Shown here one piece after another: positions 25,198 to 34,876 of a DNA stretch of 64,000 nucleotides (the stretch's first letter is position 1; each line of letters starts with the position of its first letter). A model generated the notes under the pieces. The model made no database searches and was not told the origin of the DNA. It saw nothing but the letters and a program-made list of their open reading frames with translations. The stretch is from Salipiger mangrovisoli (GTDB taxonomy: Bacteria > Pseudomonadota > Alphaproteobacteria > Rhodobacterales > Rhodobacteraceae): contig NZ_JADFFK010000007.1 in assembly GCF_015223355.1 (NCBI RefSeq), positions 124,001-188,000 on the forward strand. Reading direction: 5' to 3'. The position numbers were made by a program, and so were the translations under genes.

Positions 25198-25617
25198 GTG
25201 AGCCTTTCGGCCGACGAGCTCGCCGCCCTCTCTGCGCGTGCCTATGCGCATATGGAGCCATGGAGCGCGCGTGCCTTTGCGGGCACGCTGGAGCAGCCGG
25301 GTCACCTGCTGGTCGGCGAGGCGGGCGGCTTCGTTCTGGGCATGGTTGTGCTGGACGAGGCGGAGATTCTCGCCCTGGCGACCGATCCCGCGGTGCAGCG
25401 GCAGGGTCTGGGGCGCAGGCTTCTCGCGACCTTCGAGCAAGAGGCCGCGGCCCGCGGCGCCACGCAGGTATTTCTAGAGGTCGCCGCCGCCAATGCGCCT
25501 GCGCTCGGCTTTTACGAGGCCTGCGGCTACAGGGTGACCGGACGGCGCAAAGCCTATTATCGTCATGCAGATGGCAGCCGCGACGATGCGCTGCTCATGT
25601 GCCGGGCGCTGACCTAA
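25198..25617 (+). CDS. rimI: Ribosomal-protein-alanine N-acetyltransferase RimI
   Basis: A 139-residue GNAT acetyltransferase that modifies the N-terminal alanine of ribosomal protein S18 and perhaps others. The acetyl-CoA pyrophosphate loop is DPAVQRQGLGRRLL (about residues 59-72), followed by the N-x-x-A-x-x-F-Y strand as NAPALGFYEACGYRVTGRRKAYY. GTG 25198, four bases after the tsaB stop, fits the family's short N-terminus; a longer frame from ATG 25150 would overlap tsaB and adds non-conserved sequence. The tsaB-rimI pairing supports the assignment over a generic GNAT. Confidence 0.87.
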   Translation: MSLSADELAALSARAYAHMEPWSARAFAGTLEQPGHLLVGEAGGFVLGMVVLDEAEILALATDPAVQRQGLGRRLLATFEQEAAARGATQVFLEVAAANAPALGFYEACGYRVTGRRKAYYRHADGSRDDALLMCRALT

Positions 25618-25667
25618 GGTTAGATGTCACGCCGGGCCAACCCTGTGCGCGGACTTGCAAAAACCTG

Positions 25668-25696
25668 TTGACCCTCCGGTAGGGCACAGGATTAAT
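25668..25696 (+). promoter_or_regulatory. Promoter of the BMP-type transporter operon
   Basis: TTGACC (25668-25673) and ATTAAT (25691-25696) are 17 bases apart, 80 bases before the binding-protein start. This is a reasonable sigma-70 promoter. Confidence 0.45.
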
Positions 25697-25775
25697 CGGG
25701 CATGATCTGCCACAGTGCAGTCCAATTCGCGGGACACGAGAACGACGCCCGCAATTCCAGATCCGGGAGCAAGAC

Positions 25776-26780
25776 ATGACCTTCATGAAATCCATCCTCG
25801 GCACCGCCGCGACGCTGGCCCTGACCGCCGGCGCTGCGCTGGCGGATCCGGCGCTGATCTACGATCTCGGCGGCAAGTTCGACAAATCCTTCAACGAGGC
25901 CGCCTACAATGGCGCCGAGATCTACGCCAAGGAGACCGGCGGCGCGTATAAGGACATCGAGCTTCAGTCCGAGGCACAGCGCGAGCAGGCCCTGCGCCGC
26001 TTCGCCGAGGCCGGGTTCAACCCGGTGGTGACCACCGGCTTCTCGATGTCCTCGCCGATCGCCTCGGTTGCCGCGGATTACCCGGACACCAAGTTTGTCA
26101 CCATTGACGGATTCGTCGATCCGGCCGAGCACCCGAACGTGTTGTCGATCCTCTTCTCCGAGCATGAAGGTTCGTATCTCGTCGGTATGCTGGCGGCGAT
26201 GGCCTCGAAATCCGGAACCGTCGGCTTCGTCGGCGGCATGGACATCCCGCTGATCCGCAAGTTCGCCTGCGGCTACGCCCAGGGTGCCAAGGCGGTGAAC
26301 CCCGACCTCAAGGTGATCTCCAACATGACGGGCACCACCCCGGCCGCCTGGAACGACCCGGTGAAGGGCTCGGAGCTGACCAAGGCGCAGATCAGCCAGG
26401 GGGCGGACGTGGTCTTCGCCGCCGCCGGTGGCACCGGCCTCGGCGTGCTGCAGACCGCGGCGGACGAGGGCATCCTCTCGGTCGGCGTCGACAGCAACCA
26501 GAACTACCTGCATCCGGGCAAGGTGCTGACCTCGATGCTGAAACGCGTCGACGTGGCCGTGGCCGAGGCGATGACTGCCGGCCCCGAGCTCGAGACCGGC
26601 GTGAAGGTGCTGGGCCTTGCCGAAAGCGGCGTGGGCTATGCGCTGGACGAGAACAATGCCGAGCTGGTGAGCGAAGAGATGAAAGCCGCCGTGGACGAGG
26701 CGAGCCAGAAGATCATCGCCGGCGAGATCGAGGTTCACGACTACTCGGCGGATGACAGCTGCCCCGCCCTGAACTTCTGA
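25776..26780 (+). CDS. BMP-family ABC transporter substrate-binding protein
   Basis: A 334-residue periplasmic binding protein of the basic membrane protein (PnrA/BmpA) family, typical for nucleosides and purine-like ligands. The signal peptide ends at about AALA-DP (residue 24). The motif YDLGGKFDKSFNEAAYNGAE is the family N-terminus; VGFVGGMDIPLIRKFACGY and VDSNQNYLHPGKVLTSM are further signatures. ATG 25776 has GGGAGCAAG upstream; ATG 25785 is an alternative. A strong intrinsic terminator separates it from the ATPase gene, so this protein is probably made in excess over the membrane complex. Confidence 0.9.
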   Translation: MTFMKSILGTAATLALTAGAALADPALIYDLGGKFDKSFNEAAYNGAEIYAKETGGAYKDIELQSEAQREQALRRFAEAGFNPVVTTGFSMSSPIASVAADYPDTKFVTIDGFVDPAEHPNVLSILFSEHEGSYLVGMLAAMASKSGTVGFVGGMDIPLIRKFACGYAQGAKAVNPDLKVISNMTGTTPAAWNDPVKGSELTKAQISQGADVVFAAAGGTGLGVLQTAADEGILSVGVDSNQNYLHPGKVLTSMLKRVDVAVAEAMTAGPELETGVKVLGLAESGVGYALDENNAELVSEEMKAAVDEASQKIIAGEIEVHDYSADDSCPALNF

Positions 26781-26795
26781 ACCGGACTTGACGAG

Positions 26796-26834
26796 CGGGG
26801 GCGCGGCTGTTGCCGTGTCCCCGTTTTCTCTTTC
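26796..26834 (+). terminator. Intrinsic terminator inside the transporter operon
   Basis: A 12-bp stem including two G-U pairs (26796-26807 with 26812-26823) and a TGTT loop is followed by TTTTCTCTTT. It lies 16 bases after the binding-protein stop and before the ATPase gene. It would let most transcripts end after the binding protein, with read-through for the rest. Confidence 0.75.
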
Positions 26835-26897
26835 GTGTGGCCCGGTTCCTCGGTTACAGCAGGCCGGGCCGTACTTTCAAATGCCGCGAGGCTTCGC

Positions 26898-28499
26898 ATG
26901 ACCGACACCCCCGCCATCGAGCTGAAGGGCATCTCCAAGGCCTTCGGCCCTGTCCAGGCCAACAAGGATATTTCGATCCGCGTGATGCCCGGCACCATCC
27001 ACGGCATCATCGGCGAGAACGGCGCAGGGAAATCGACGCTGATGTCGATCCTCTACGGCTTCTACAAGGCCGACGCCGGCGAGATCTGGGTCAACGGATC
27101 GCACAAGGACATCACCGACAGCCAGGCCGCGATCTCGGCCGGCATCGGCATGGTGTTCCAGCATTTCAAGCTGGTGCAGAACTTCACCGTGCTGGAGAAC
27201 ATCATCCTCGGCGCCGAGGATGGCCCGATGCTGCGCCCCTCGCTGGCGCGCGCGCGCGGCGTGCTGAAGCAGCTCGCCGAGGAATACGAGCTCTCGGTCG
27301 ATCCCGACGAGCTGGTCGAGAACCTTTCGGTGGGTCACCAGCAGCGCGTCGAGATCCTGAAGGCGCTCTATCGCCAGGCCGACATCCTCATCCTCGACGA
27401 GCCGACGGGCGTGCTGACCCCGGCCGAGGCCGATCACCTGTTCCGCATCCTCGACCATCTGCGCGCCGAGGGGAAGACGGTCATCCTGATCACCCACAAG
27501 CTGCGCGAGATCATGGAGATCACCGACACGGTCTCGGTGATGCGCCGCGGCGAGATGACCGCCACCGTGAAGACCGCCGAGACCTCGCCCGAGCAGCTCG
27601 CCGAGCTGATGGTCGGGCGCAAGGTGCTGCTGCGGGTCGACAAGACCCCCGCGCGGCCGGGCGCGGTGCTGCTCGACGTTCAGAACCTGCGCCACGTCGA
27701 CGACGCGGGGGTCGAGCGGCTGAAGGGCGTGTCGCTGCAACTCCGCGCCGGTGAGGTGCTGGGCATCGCCGGGGTCGCCGGCAACGGCCAGTCCGAGCTT
27801 CTGGAGGTGCTGGGCGGTTATGCGGATGCCACCGGCTCGGTCACCATGAAGGGCGCGCCGCTGCCGCTGTCGGGCGCGGGCTCCGATGGCAGCGCCCGCC
27901 GCGCCGCCGGTATCGGCCATGTGCCCGAGGACCGGCAGGAAGAGGGGCTGATCATGCCCTACACCGCTTGGGAGAACACCGTCTTCGGCTATCACCGCGA
28001 CCCGCGCTACCAGTCGGGCCTGCTGATGAACAATGCGCTGATCAAGCAAGAAGCGCAGGACAAGATGACCCGCTACGACGTGCGCCCGCCGAACCCCAAC
28101 CTCGCGGCGCGCAACTTCTCGGGCGGCAACCAGCAGAAGATCGTGCTCGCACGTGAGATCGAGCGCGACCCCGACGTGCTGCTGATCGGCCAGCCGACCC
28201 GCGGCGTCGACATCGGCGCCATCGAGTTCATCCACCAGGAGATCATCCGCCTGCGCGACAAGGGCAAGGCGATCCTGCTGGTCTCGGTGGAGCTTGACGA
28301 GATCTTCTCGCTCTCGGACCGCATCGCGGTGATGTTCGACGGGCAGATCATGGGCGAGCGGATGCCGGCCGAGACCGACCAGACCGAGCTTGGCCTGCTG
28401 ATGGCCGGCGTCACCGAGCGCCCCGAAGGCTCCCTGATCGCGGCGGTGGACGCCTCGCTGCACGAGAAGGAAGCGCGCGAGGCCGGCCAGCATGACTGA
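26898..28499 (+). CDS. Nucleoside-type ABC transporter ATP-binding protein (double ATPase)
   Basis: A 533-residue fused double ATPase of the sugar/nucleoside (YufO/NupA-like) class. The first domain has GENGAGKST (39-47), LSVGHQQRVEI and LILDEPTGVL. The second has a degenerate Walker A (GVAGNGQSE), as is usual in this class, with FSGGNQQKIVLAREI and LIGQPTRGVD. It drives the two permeases downstream. ATG 26898 is chosen because it begins at the domain. The start is 118 bases after the binding-protein stop, beyond the terminator. A 92-base gap before the first permease gene is the only other break. Confidence 0.93.
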   Translation: MTDTPAIELKGISKAFGPVQANKDISIRVMPGTIHGIIGENGAGKSTLMSILYGFYKADAGEIWVNGSHKDITDSQAAISAGIGMVFQHFKLVQNFTVLENIILGAEDGPMLRPSLARARGVLKQLAEEYELSVDPDELVENLSVGHQQRVEILKALYRQADILILDEPTGVLTPAEADHLFRILDHLRAEGKTVILITHKLREIMEITDTVSVMRRGEMTATVKTAETSPEQLAELMVGRKVLLRVDKTPARPGAVLLDVQNLRHVDDAGVERLKGVSLQLRAGEVLGIAGVAGNGQSELLEVLGGYADATGSVTMKGAPLPLSGAGSDGSARRAAGIGHVPEDRQEEGLIMPYTAWENTVFGYHRDPRYQSGLLMNNALIKQEAQDKMTRYDVRPPNPNLAARNFSGGNQQKIVLAREIERDPDVLLIGQPTRGVDIGAIEFIHQEIIRLRDKGKAILLVSVELDEIFSLSDRIAVMFDGQIMGERMPAETDQTELGLLMAGVTERPEGSLIAAVDASLHEKEAREAGQHD

Positions 28500-28591
28500 C
28501 CGCGCCGTTTCATTGTTCCCCCAATACGCCCGCCGGAGGCAGCAGCGCCCGCAGGGCGCTCCCCGGACCGAAAGGAAGAACGAGGTTCCGA

Positions 28592-29686
28592 ATGGATAAG
28601 ATGCCCGCCTGGGCCGACGCGGTGCTCGTGCCCCTGATCTCGATCCTGCTGGCAGCGATCCTGTCGGCGCTGGTGATCCTCGCCATCGGCGAGAACCCGG
28701 TCGAGGCCTTCAAGCTGATGGTCGATGGCGCGCTGATGCGCAGCACCGGCTGGGGCTACACGCTCTATTACACCACCAATTTCATCTTCACCGGCCTCTG
28801 CGTCGCCGTCGCCTTTCACGCCAAGATGTTCAACATCGGCGGCGAGGGTCAGGCGATGGTCGGCGGACTCGGCGTGGCGCTGGCCTGCCTCTTCATCCCC
28901 TTCCCGCACTGGTCGGTGGCGCTGATCGTCGCAACGCTCGCCGCAGCCGCCTTCGGCGCGGCCTGGGCCTTCATCCCGGCCTGGCTGCAGGCGAAACGCG
29001 GCAGCCACATCGTGATCACCACGATCATGTTCAACTTCATCGCCGCGGCGCTGCTGAACTACGTGCTGGTCAACCTGCTGCGCCCGGTCGGCGCGATGGA
29101 GCCGGCGACCGCGGGCTTCCCGGCCGTGACGCATCTGCCGACCTTCCAGGACATGTTCGCCTCCGAGGGCAACCCGCTGTTCCGCGGCTCGCCCGCCAAC
29201 GTGACCTTCTTCCTCGCCGTGGCGGCCTGCATCGCCTTCTGGTTCCTGATCTGGCGCACCAAGCTCGGCTACGAGATCCGCGCCTTCGGCCATTCCGAGA
29301 GCGCCGCGCGCTACGCCGGAATCTCGCCGGTGCGTATCACCGTCATCGCCATGCTGATCTCCGGCGGGCTCGCCGGGATGATGGCGCTCAACACCACCAT
29401 GGGCGAGGCCGAAAGGCTGGTGCTCAACGCCACCGAGGGCGCGGGCTTCATCGGCATCGCCGTGGCGCTGATGGGCCGCTCGCATCCGGTGGGCGTGTTC
29501 CTCGCGGCGCTGCTCTTCGGCTTCCTCTACCAGGGCGGCGCGGAACTGGCGCTCTGGACCTCGATCCCGCGCGAGCTGATCACCGTGATCCAGGCGCTGG
29601 TGATCCTCTTCACCGGGGCGCTGGACAACATGGTGCGCATGCCGCTCGAAAAGCTCTTCCTTGCCACGCGCCGGAGGTCCTCGTGA
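28592..29686 (+). CDS. Nucleoside-type ABC transporter permease 1
   Basis: A 364-residue inner-membrane permease of the BPD_transp_2 family with about eight to ten membrane segments. Recognisable elements are FNIGGEGQAMVGGLG (about residues 80-94) and EIRAFGHSESAARYAGISP, the cytoplasmic coupling loop typical of nucleoside permeases. It pairs with the next protein, whose start overlaps its stop by four bases (ATGG at 29683). GAGG lies six bases before ATG 28592. Confidence 0.92.
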   Translation: MDKMPAWADAVLVPLISILLAAILSALVILAIGENPVEAFKLMVDGALMRSTGWGYTLYYTTNFIFTGLCVAVAFHAKMFNIGGEGQAMVGGLGVALACLFIPFPHWSVALIVATLAAAAFGAAWAFIPAWLQAKRGSHIVITTIMFNFIAAALLNYVLVNLLRPVGAMEPATAGFPAVTHLPTFQDMFASEGNPLFRGSPANVTFFLAVAACIAFWFLIWRTKLGYEIRAFGHSESAARYAGISPVRITVIAMLISGGLAGMMALNTTMGEAERLVLNATEGAGFIGIAVALMGRSHPVGVFLAALLFGFLYQGGAELALWTSIPRELITVIQALVILFTGALDNMVRMPLEKLFLATRRRSS

Positions 29687-30651
29687 TGGATTACGCGACG
29701 CTTCTTCAGGTGCTCGACTCGACCGTGCGCCTTGCCACGCCGCTGCTGCTGGCCTGCCTCGCGGGTCTCTTCTCGGAACGCGCGGGCATCGTCGACATCG
29801 GGCTCGAGGGCAAGATGCTGGCGGCGGCCTTCTTCTCGGCGGCCATCGCCGCGGTCTCCGGCTCGGTCTGGCTCGGCCTGCTGGCGGGCATCGCCGCCTC
29901 GATGGTCATGTCGGGCATCCACGGCCTGGCCTCGATCACCTTCCGCGGCAACCAGCTGATCTCGGGGGTGGCGATCAATTTCCTCGCCTCGGGCATCACC
30001 GTGCTGATCGCGCAGGACTGGTTCAGCCAGGGCGGGCGCACGCCCTCGCTGATGGGTGGCGGCCGCTTCGAGAGCATCACGCTGCCTTTCGCCGAGGCGC
30101 TGCGCGGCGTGCCGGTGATCGGCCCGCTCTACTACGAGCTGATCTCTGGGCATTCGATCCTCGTCTATGTCGCCTTCCTGATGGTGCCGCTGACCTGGTG
30201 GATCCTCTTCCGCACCCGCTTCGGCCTGCGCCTGCGCGCGGTGGGCGAGGCCCCGGAGGCGGTGGACACGGCGGGCGTCTCGGTGGTCGGGCTGCGCTTT
30301 GCCGCCATCGCCATCTGCGGGCTGCTGACCGGTCTTGCCGGGGCCTATCTGGCCACCGGCCTGCAGGCCGGCTTCGTGCGCGAGATGACCGCCGGCCGCG
30401 GCTACATCGCGCTGGCGGCGCTGATCTTCGCCAAGTGGCGGCCCTGGTACGCGCTCTACGCCTGCCTGCTCTTCGGCCTGCTGCAGGCGGTGGCGCTGCG
30501 CTACCAGAACATCGACCTCGGCGGGTTCATCATTCCCGTGCAGGTCATGGACGCGCTGCCCTACATCCTGACCGTGGTGATCCTCGCCGGCTTCGTCGGC
30601 AAGGCGATCCCGCCCCGTGCCGGCGGCGAGCCTTACGTCAAGGAGCGCTGA
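29683..30651 (+). CDS. Nucleoside-type ABC transporter permease 2
   Basis: A 322-residue second permease, about eight to ten membrane segments. VDIGLEGKMLAAAFFSAA is the counterpart of the partner's FNIGGEGQ motif, and GLRLRAVGEAPEAVDTAGVS is the coupling loop. The heteromeric pair plus fused ATPase is the normal architecture for purine nucleoside ABC importers. It is translationally coupled to permease 1. Nothing in the window directly identifies the ligand; the M20 carbamoylase-like enzyme further downstream would be compatible with a purine or pyrimidine breakdown product. Confidence 0.92.
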   Translation: MMDYATLLQVLDSTVRLATPLLLACLAGLFSERAGIVDIGLEGKMLAAAFFSAAIAAVSGSVWLGLLAGIAASMVMSGIHGLASITFRGNQLISGVAINFLASGITVLIAQDWFSQGGRTPSLMGGGRFESITLPFAEALRGVPVIGPLYYELISGHSILVYVAFLMVPLTWWILFRTRFGLRLRAVGEAPEAVDTAGVSVVGLRFAAIAICGLLTGLAGAYLATGLQAGFVREMTAGRGYIALAALIFAKWRPWYALYACLLFGLLQAVALRYQNIDLGGFIIPVQVMDALPYILTVVILAGFVGKAIPPRAGGEPYVKER

Positions 30652-30668
30652 GGCCGCGGACACCTGCC

Positions 30669-30782
30669 CGCCGCCCCGCCGGGCGGCGGCGCCGCGCGGT
30701 GCGTATTTGGAAAGAGAAGAAGGGGGCGCCGCGACGCGCCCCTTTCGCGCGCCCCGCGGGCTTCTTCTCTTCCAAAATACGC
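30669..30782. repeat. Hairpin and inverted pair of the GTATTT element
   Basis: The 256-base gap after the permease holds first a GC hairpin (CGCCGCCC 30669-30676 with GGGCGGCG 30681-30688). Two copies of the dispersed GTATTT element in opposite orientation follow, at 30701-30722 and 30761-30782, each with the tail GAGAAGAAG. The copies are almost perfect inverted repeats of 22 bases around a 38-base spacer and could fold into a long hairpin acting as a terminator or mRNA stabiliser. Confidence 0.6.
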
Positions 30783-30907
30783 AAATCCCGCCGTCGCCGA
30801 GGGCGCCGCGCCGGGGCTGTGGGAAAACCGCCGCGGCGCAGCATCATCCGTGCGCGGCCGGTGCCGCGCCAGTTGCCAAATCACCCCCGCACACGCAAAG
30901 TCGGCCC

Positions 30908-31813
30908 ATGCAGATCTACCTCCCCATCGCCGAGGTTTCGGTCAATGTCTTCCTGCTCTTCGGTCTGGGCGGGATGGTCGGTGTCCTGTCGGGCATGTTC
31001 GGGGTCGGCGGCGGTTTCCTGATCACCCCGCTGCTCTTCTTCTTGGGCATCCCGCCGGCGGTCGCCGTTGCCACCGGGGCGAACCAGATCGTCGCGAGCT
31101 CGATCTCCGGCGTGCTGGCGCATTTCAAGCGCAAGACGGTGGACCTGCGCATGGGACTGGTGCTGCTGGCGGGGGGGCTCATCGGCGCGGCGCTGGGGGT
31201 CTGGATCTTCAACCTGCTCAAGGGCCTCGGCCAGGTCGACCTGCTGGTGCGGCTCTGCTACGTGGTGTTCCTCGGCATTATCGGCGGGTTGATGTTCGTC
31301 GAGAGCGTCAATGCGATCTTCAAGTCGCGCAAGGGCGCGGCCCCGAAACGCCGCCATCACGGCTGGGTGCACGGGCTGCCCTTCAAGATGCGTTTCCGCA
31401 CCTCGGGGCTTTATATCTCGGCGATCCCGCCGATGCTGGTCGGCCTGTCGGTGGGCGTGCTCTCGGCGATCATGGGCGTCGGCGGCGGCTTCATCATGGT
31501 GCCGGCGATGATCTACCTGCTGGGCATGCCGACCAAGGTGGTGGTCGGCACCTCGCTGTTCCAGATCATCTTCGTCACCGCCTTCACCACGCTGCTCCAC
31601 GCCACGACCAACTACACGGTGGACATCATGTTGGCGCTGGTCCTGATCCTCGGCGGCGTCATCGGCGCGCAGATCGGCACCGCTTTCGGCACCCGGCTGA
31701 AGGCCGAGCAGCTGCGCATCGCGCTCGCGTCGCTGGTGCTGCTGGTGTGTGGCAAGCTGGCGCTTGACCTGTTCATCACGCCTGCCGAGCTCTACGAGCT
31801 GGTGGCGGGATGA
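30908..31813 (+). CDS. TauE/SafE (TSUP) family anion exporter
   Basis: A 301-residue TSUP-family membrane protein with about eight segments and the duplicated motif GMFGVGGGFLITPLLFF (about 33-49) and IMGVGGGFIMVPAMIYLLG (about 193-211). Family members move sulfite, sulfoacetate or other sulfonates. The next gene encodes a TIGR02186 protein, and its start overlaps this stop, a fixed pairing in alphaproteobacteria. Frames upstream of ATG 30908 run through the repeat region and are not coding. The substrate is unknown. Confidence 0.9.
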   Translation: MQIYLPIAEVSVNVFLLFGLGGMVGVLSGMFGVGGGFLITPLLFFLGIPPAVAVATGANQIVASSISGVLAHFKRKTVDLRMGLVLLAGGLIGAALGVWIFNLLKGLGQVDLLVRLCYVVFLGIIGGLMFVESVNAIFKSRKGAAPKRRHHGWVHGLPFKMRFRTSGLYISAIPPMLVGLSVGVLSAIMGVGGGFIMVPAMIYLLGMPTKVVVGTSLFQIIFVTAFTTLLHATTNYTVDIMLALVLILGGVIGAQIGTAFGTRLKAEQLRIALASLVLLVCGKLALDLFITPAELYELVAG

Positions 31814-32577
31814 GGCGGCTGGCGTCACTCGCGGTCCTGCTGCTGCTGGCCGCTCTGCCCGCGCGGGCCGAGGAGGTGGTGTTGGGGCTGAGCCAGTCGA
31901 ATGTCTCGATCACCACGGACTTCGACGGCTCCGACATCCTGATCTTCGGGGCGGTGAAGCGCGAGGTGGCGATCCAGTCCGACCCGCCGCTGCAGGTGAT
32001 CGTCACCGTCGAGGGCCCGCTCGAGCCGGTCACCGTCTGGCGCAAGGCGCGCAAGCTCGGCATCTGGGTCAACGCCGAGGCGGTGGAGATCGACAGCGCG
32101 CCGGGCTTTTACGCGGTGGCGACCTCGGCCCCCTGGTCCGAGAGCATCTCGGCGGTCGAGGATCTGCGCCACAAGGTCTCTATCCCGCGTGCGATCCGCT
32201 CGGTCGGCGCGCCCATGGACATCATGGACAGCGAGGCTTTCACCGAGGCGCTGATCCGGGTCCGCGAACACCAGGGGCTCTACCGGGTCGAGGAAGAAAG
32301 CGTAGAGCTTCAGGAGTCCACGCTTTTTGACACCTCGATCTCGATGCCGGCGAATATTTCCGAGGGGCGTTACCTGACGCGGGTCTTCCTCACCCGCGCC
32401 GGCAAGGTGGTCTCGGTGCATGAAAGCGAGATCCAGGTCGGCAAGGTCGGGCTGGAACGCTGGCTCTTCACGCTCTCGCGGCAGATGCCGCTGGCCTACG
32501 GGCTGCTGTCGCTGGCCATCGCCGCGCTGGCTGGCTGGGGCGCCTCGGCGCTGTTCCGGGCGATCCGTTCGGGATGA
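31810..32577 (+). CDS. TIGR02186 family membrane protein
   Basis: A 255-residue protein of the alphaproteobacterial TIGR02186 family. It has a cleavable signal peptide (to about AARAEE, residue 21), a periplasmic beta-rich domain (VLGLSQSNVSITTDFDGSDI...), and a single C-terminal membrane segment (AYGLLSLAIAALAGWGASALF, about 229-249). Function is unknown, but genes of this family are nearly always coupled to a TSUP exporter, as here: the start ATG 31810 overlaps the exporter stop. It may present or release the exported anion. The stop overlaps the thioesterase start. Confidence 0.85.
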   Translation: MRRLASLAVLLLLAALPARAEEVVLGLSQSNVSITTDFDGSDILIFGAVKREVAIQSDPPLQVIVTVEGPLEPVTVWRKARKLGIWVNAEAVEIDSAPGFYAVATSAPWSESISAVEDLRHKVSIPRAIRSVGAPMDIMDSEAFTEALIRVREHQGLYRVEEESVELQESTLFDTSISMPANISEGRYLTRVFLTRAGKVVSVHESEIQVGKVGLERWLFTLSRQMPLAYGLLSLAIAALAGWGASALFRAIRSG

Positions 32578-33011
32578 GCCGCAAGCCGCCGGGAACCCGC
32601 GCCGACTATTGCGCCTTCTACCCCATCGCGACGCGCTGGAAGGACATGGATGCCTATGGGCATCTCAACAATGCCGCCTACCTGTCGTTCCTCGACACCG
32701 CGGTCACGCTTTGGCAACTGGATGCCGGAATGGAGATCGAACGCCCCGGCGGGCTGCGCTTCCTTGCGGCGCAGAACGGCTGCACCTACCATGCGGAAGC
32801 GCGCTTTCCCGACCTCCTGCACGCGGGGGTGCGCTGCGGCCATCTCGGGAACAGTTCGGCGCGCTTCGAGGTGGGCTTCTTCCGCAACGACGACCAGACC
32901 GCCTGCGCCGAGGGCTTCATCCTGCACGTCGCGGTGAACCCGCAGACCCGGCCAGAGCGGATCCCCGATCGGTTCCGCCCGGCCATCGAGGAGATCCTGC
33001 GCCTCGGCTGA
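32574..33011 (+). CDS. Acyl-CoA thioester hydrolase (4HBT hotdog family)
   Basis: A 145-residue hotdog-fold thioesterase. RWKDMDAYGHLNNAAYLSFLDTA (about residues 21-43) contains the active-site region of the 4-hydroxybenzoyl-CoA/FadM type, D-x-D-x-x-G-H-x-N-N. It cleaves acyl-CoAs to free acid and CoA; the substrate is unknown. The start overlaps the TIGR02186 stop as ATGA, giving a three-gene coupled unit with the exporter. Confidence 0.87.
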   Translation: MSRKPPGTRADYCAFYPIATRWKDMDAYGHLNNAAYLSFLDTAVTLWQLDAGMEIERPGGLRFLAAQNGCTYHAEARFPDLLHAGVRCGHLGNSSARFEVGFFRNDDQTACAEGFILHVAVNPQTRPERIPDRFRPAIEEILRLG

Positions 33012-33041
33012 ACGGGGCGCGGCCGGACCAAGGAGAGACAG

Positions 33042-34247
<1,206 letters not shown>

Positions 34248-34309
34248 GACCGGGGAACCGAGGCGGGGCGGCGGCGTTTGTTCCGAGACATGTGACCGGA
34301 GGACCCGAC

Positions 34310-34798
34310 ATGAAGGATACGACCAGCGACCCGAAAGTGGTGACCGCAAGCCCGCGCCAGCTCGAGCTTCTGTATCACCTCCAGGCGCGCAGCATCGGCG
34401 CGCGCGGCTGGTTCGATGAAATGGTCGAAAAGGCCGATCCCGAATTCCGCTTCGTCGCGGTGCGCTTCCATGGCCTGCACGTGGAGCAGGTGCAGCGTCT
34501 GACAGCGCTGATCACCGCGGTTGGCGGCGATGCCGACCCCTCGGACAACCTGAGCGCCGCGCTCAAACGTGCGAGCCTGTCGGTGCGGGCGGTGTTCGGT
34601 GACATCGACGGTGACATGATGTCCCGCATCCGCGAGTCCGAAGCCAAGGTGTTGGCCGGGTTCACCGAGGTGATCAAGGCGATCGAGCCGTCCCGCTACC
34701 GAGACGAACTGGTCCAGATGCAGGCCGAATTGCAGGACCTTCTGCGGGTCGTTCAGGGCGAGGAACGCTCGCTTCCGGAGAATCCGAAAGAGGAGTAG
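34310..34798 (+). CDS. Four-helix-bundle protein, DUF2383/PA2169-like
   Basis: A 162-residue, highly helical, cytoplasmic protein. The pattern of an N-terminal helix, then H-x-x-Q-V-Q-R-L-T-A-L-I, then GGDADPSDNLSAALKRA and a last helix with DELVQMQAELQDLL follows the PA2169 family (DUF2383), ferritin-like bundles of unknown role that are sometimes stress-linked. ATG 34310 is chosen for GGAGGACC just upstream; GTG 34292 would add six residues. Flanked by the amidohydrolase and an HNH nuclease gene, with no overlap, so probably its own unit. Confidence 0.65.
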   Translation: MKDTTSDPKVVTASPRQLELLYHLQARSIGARGWFDEMVEKADPEFRFVAVRFHGLHVEQVQRLTALITAVGGDADPSDNLSAALKRASLSVRAVFGDIDGDMMSRIRESEAKVLAGFTEVIKAIEPSRYRDELVQMQAELQDLLRVVQGEERSLPENPKEE

Positions 34799-34876
34799 GC
34801 GCGGCCTGTCTTCGCGCCTTGTCTTCGCGCCTTGGCCGATGCAACCTTCAAGGGAGTTTTCCTTGAAGGCATGTGC

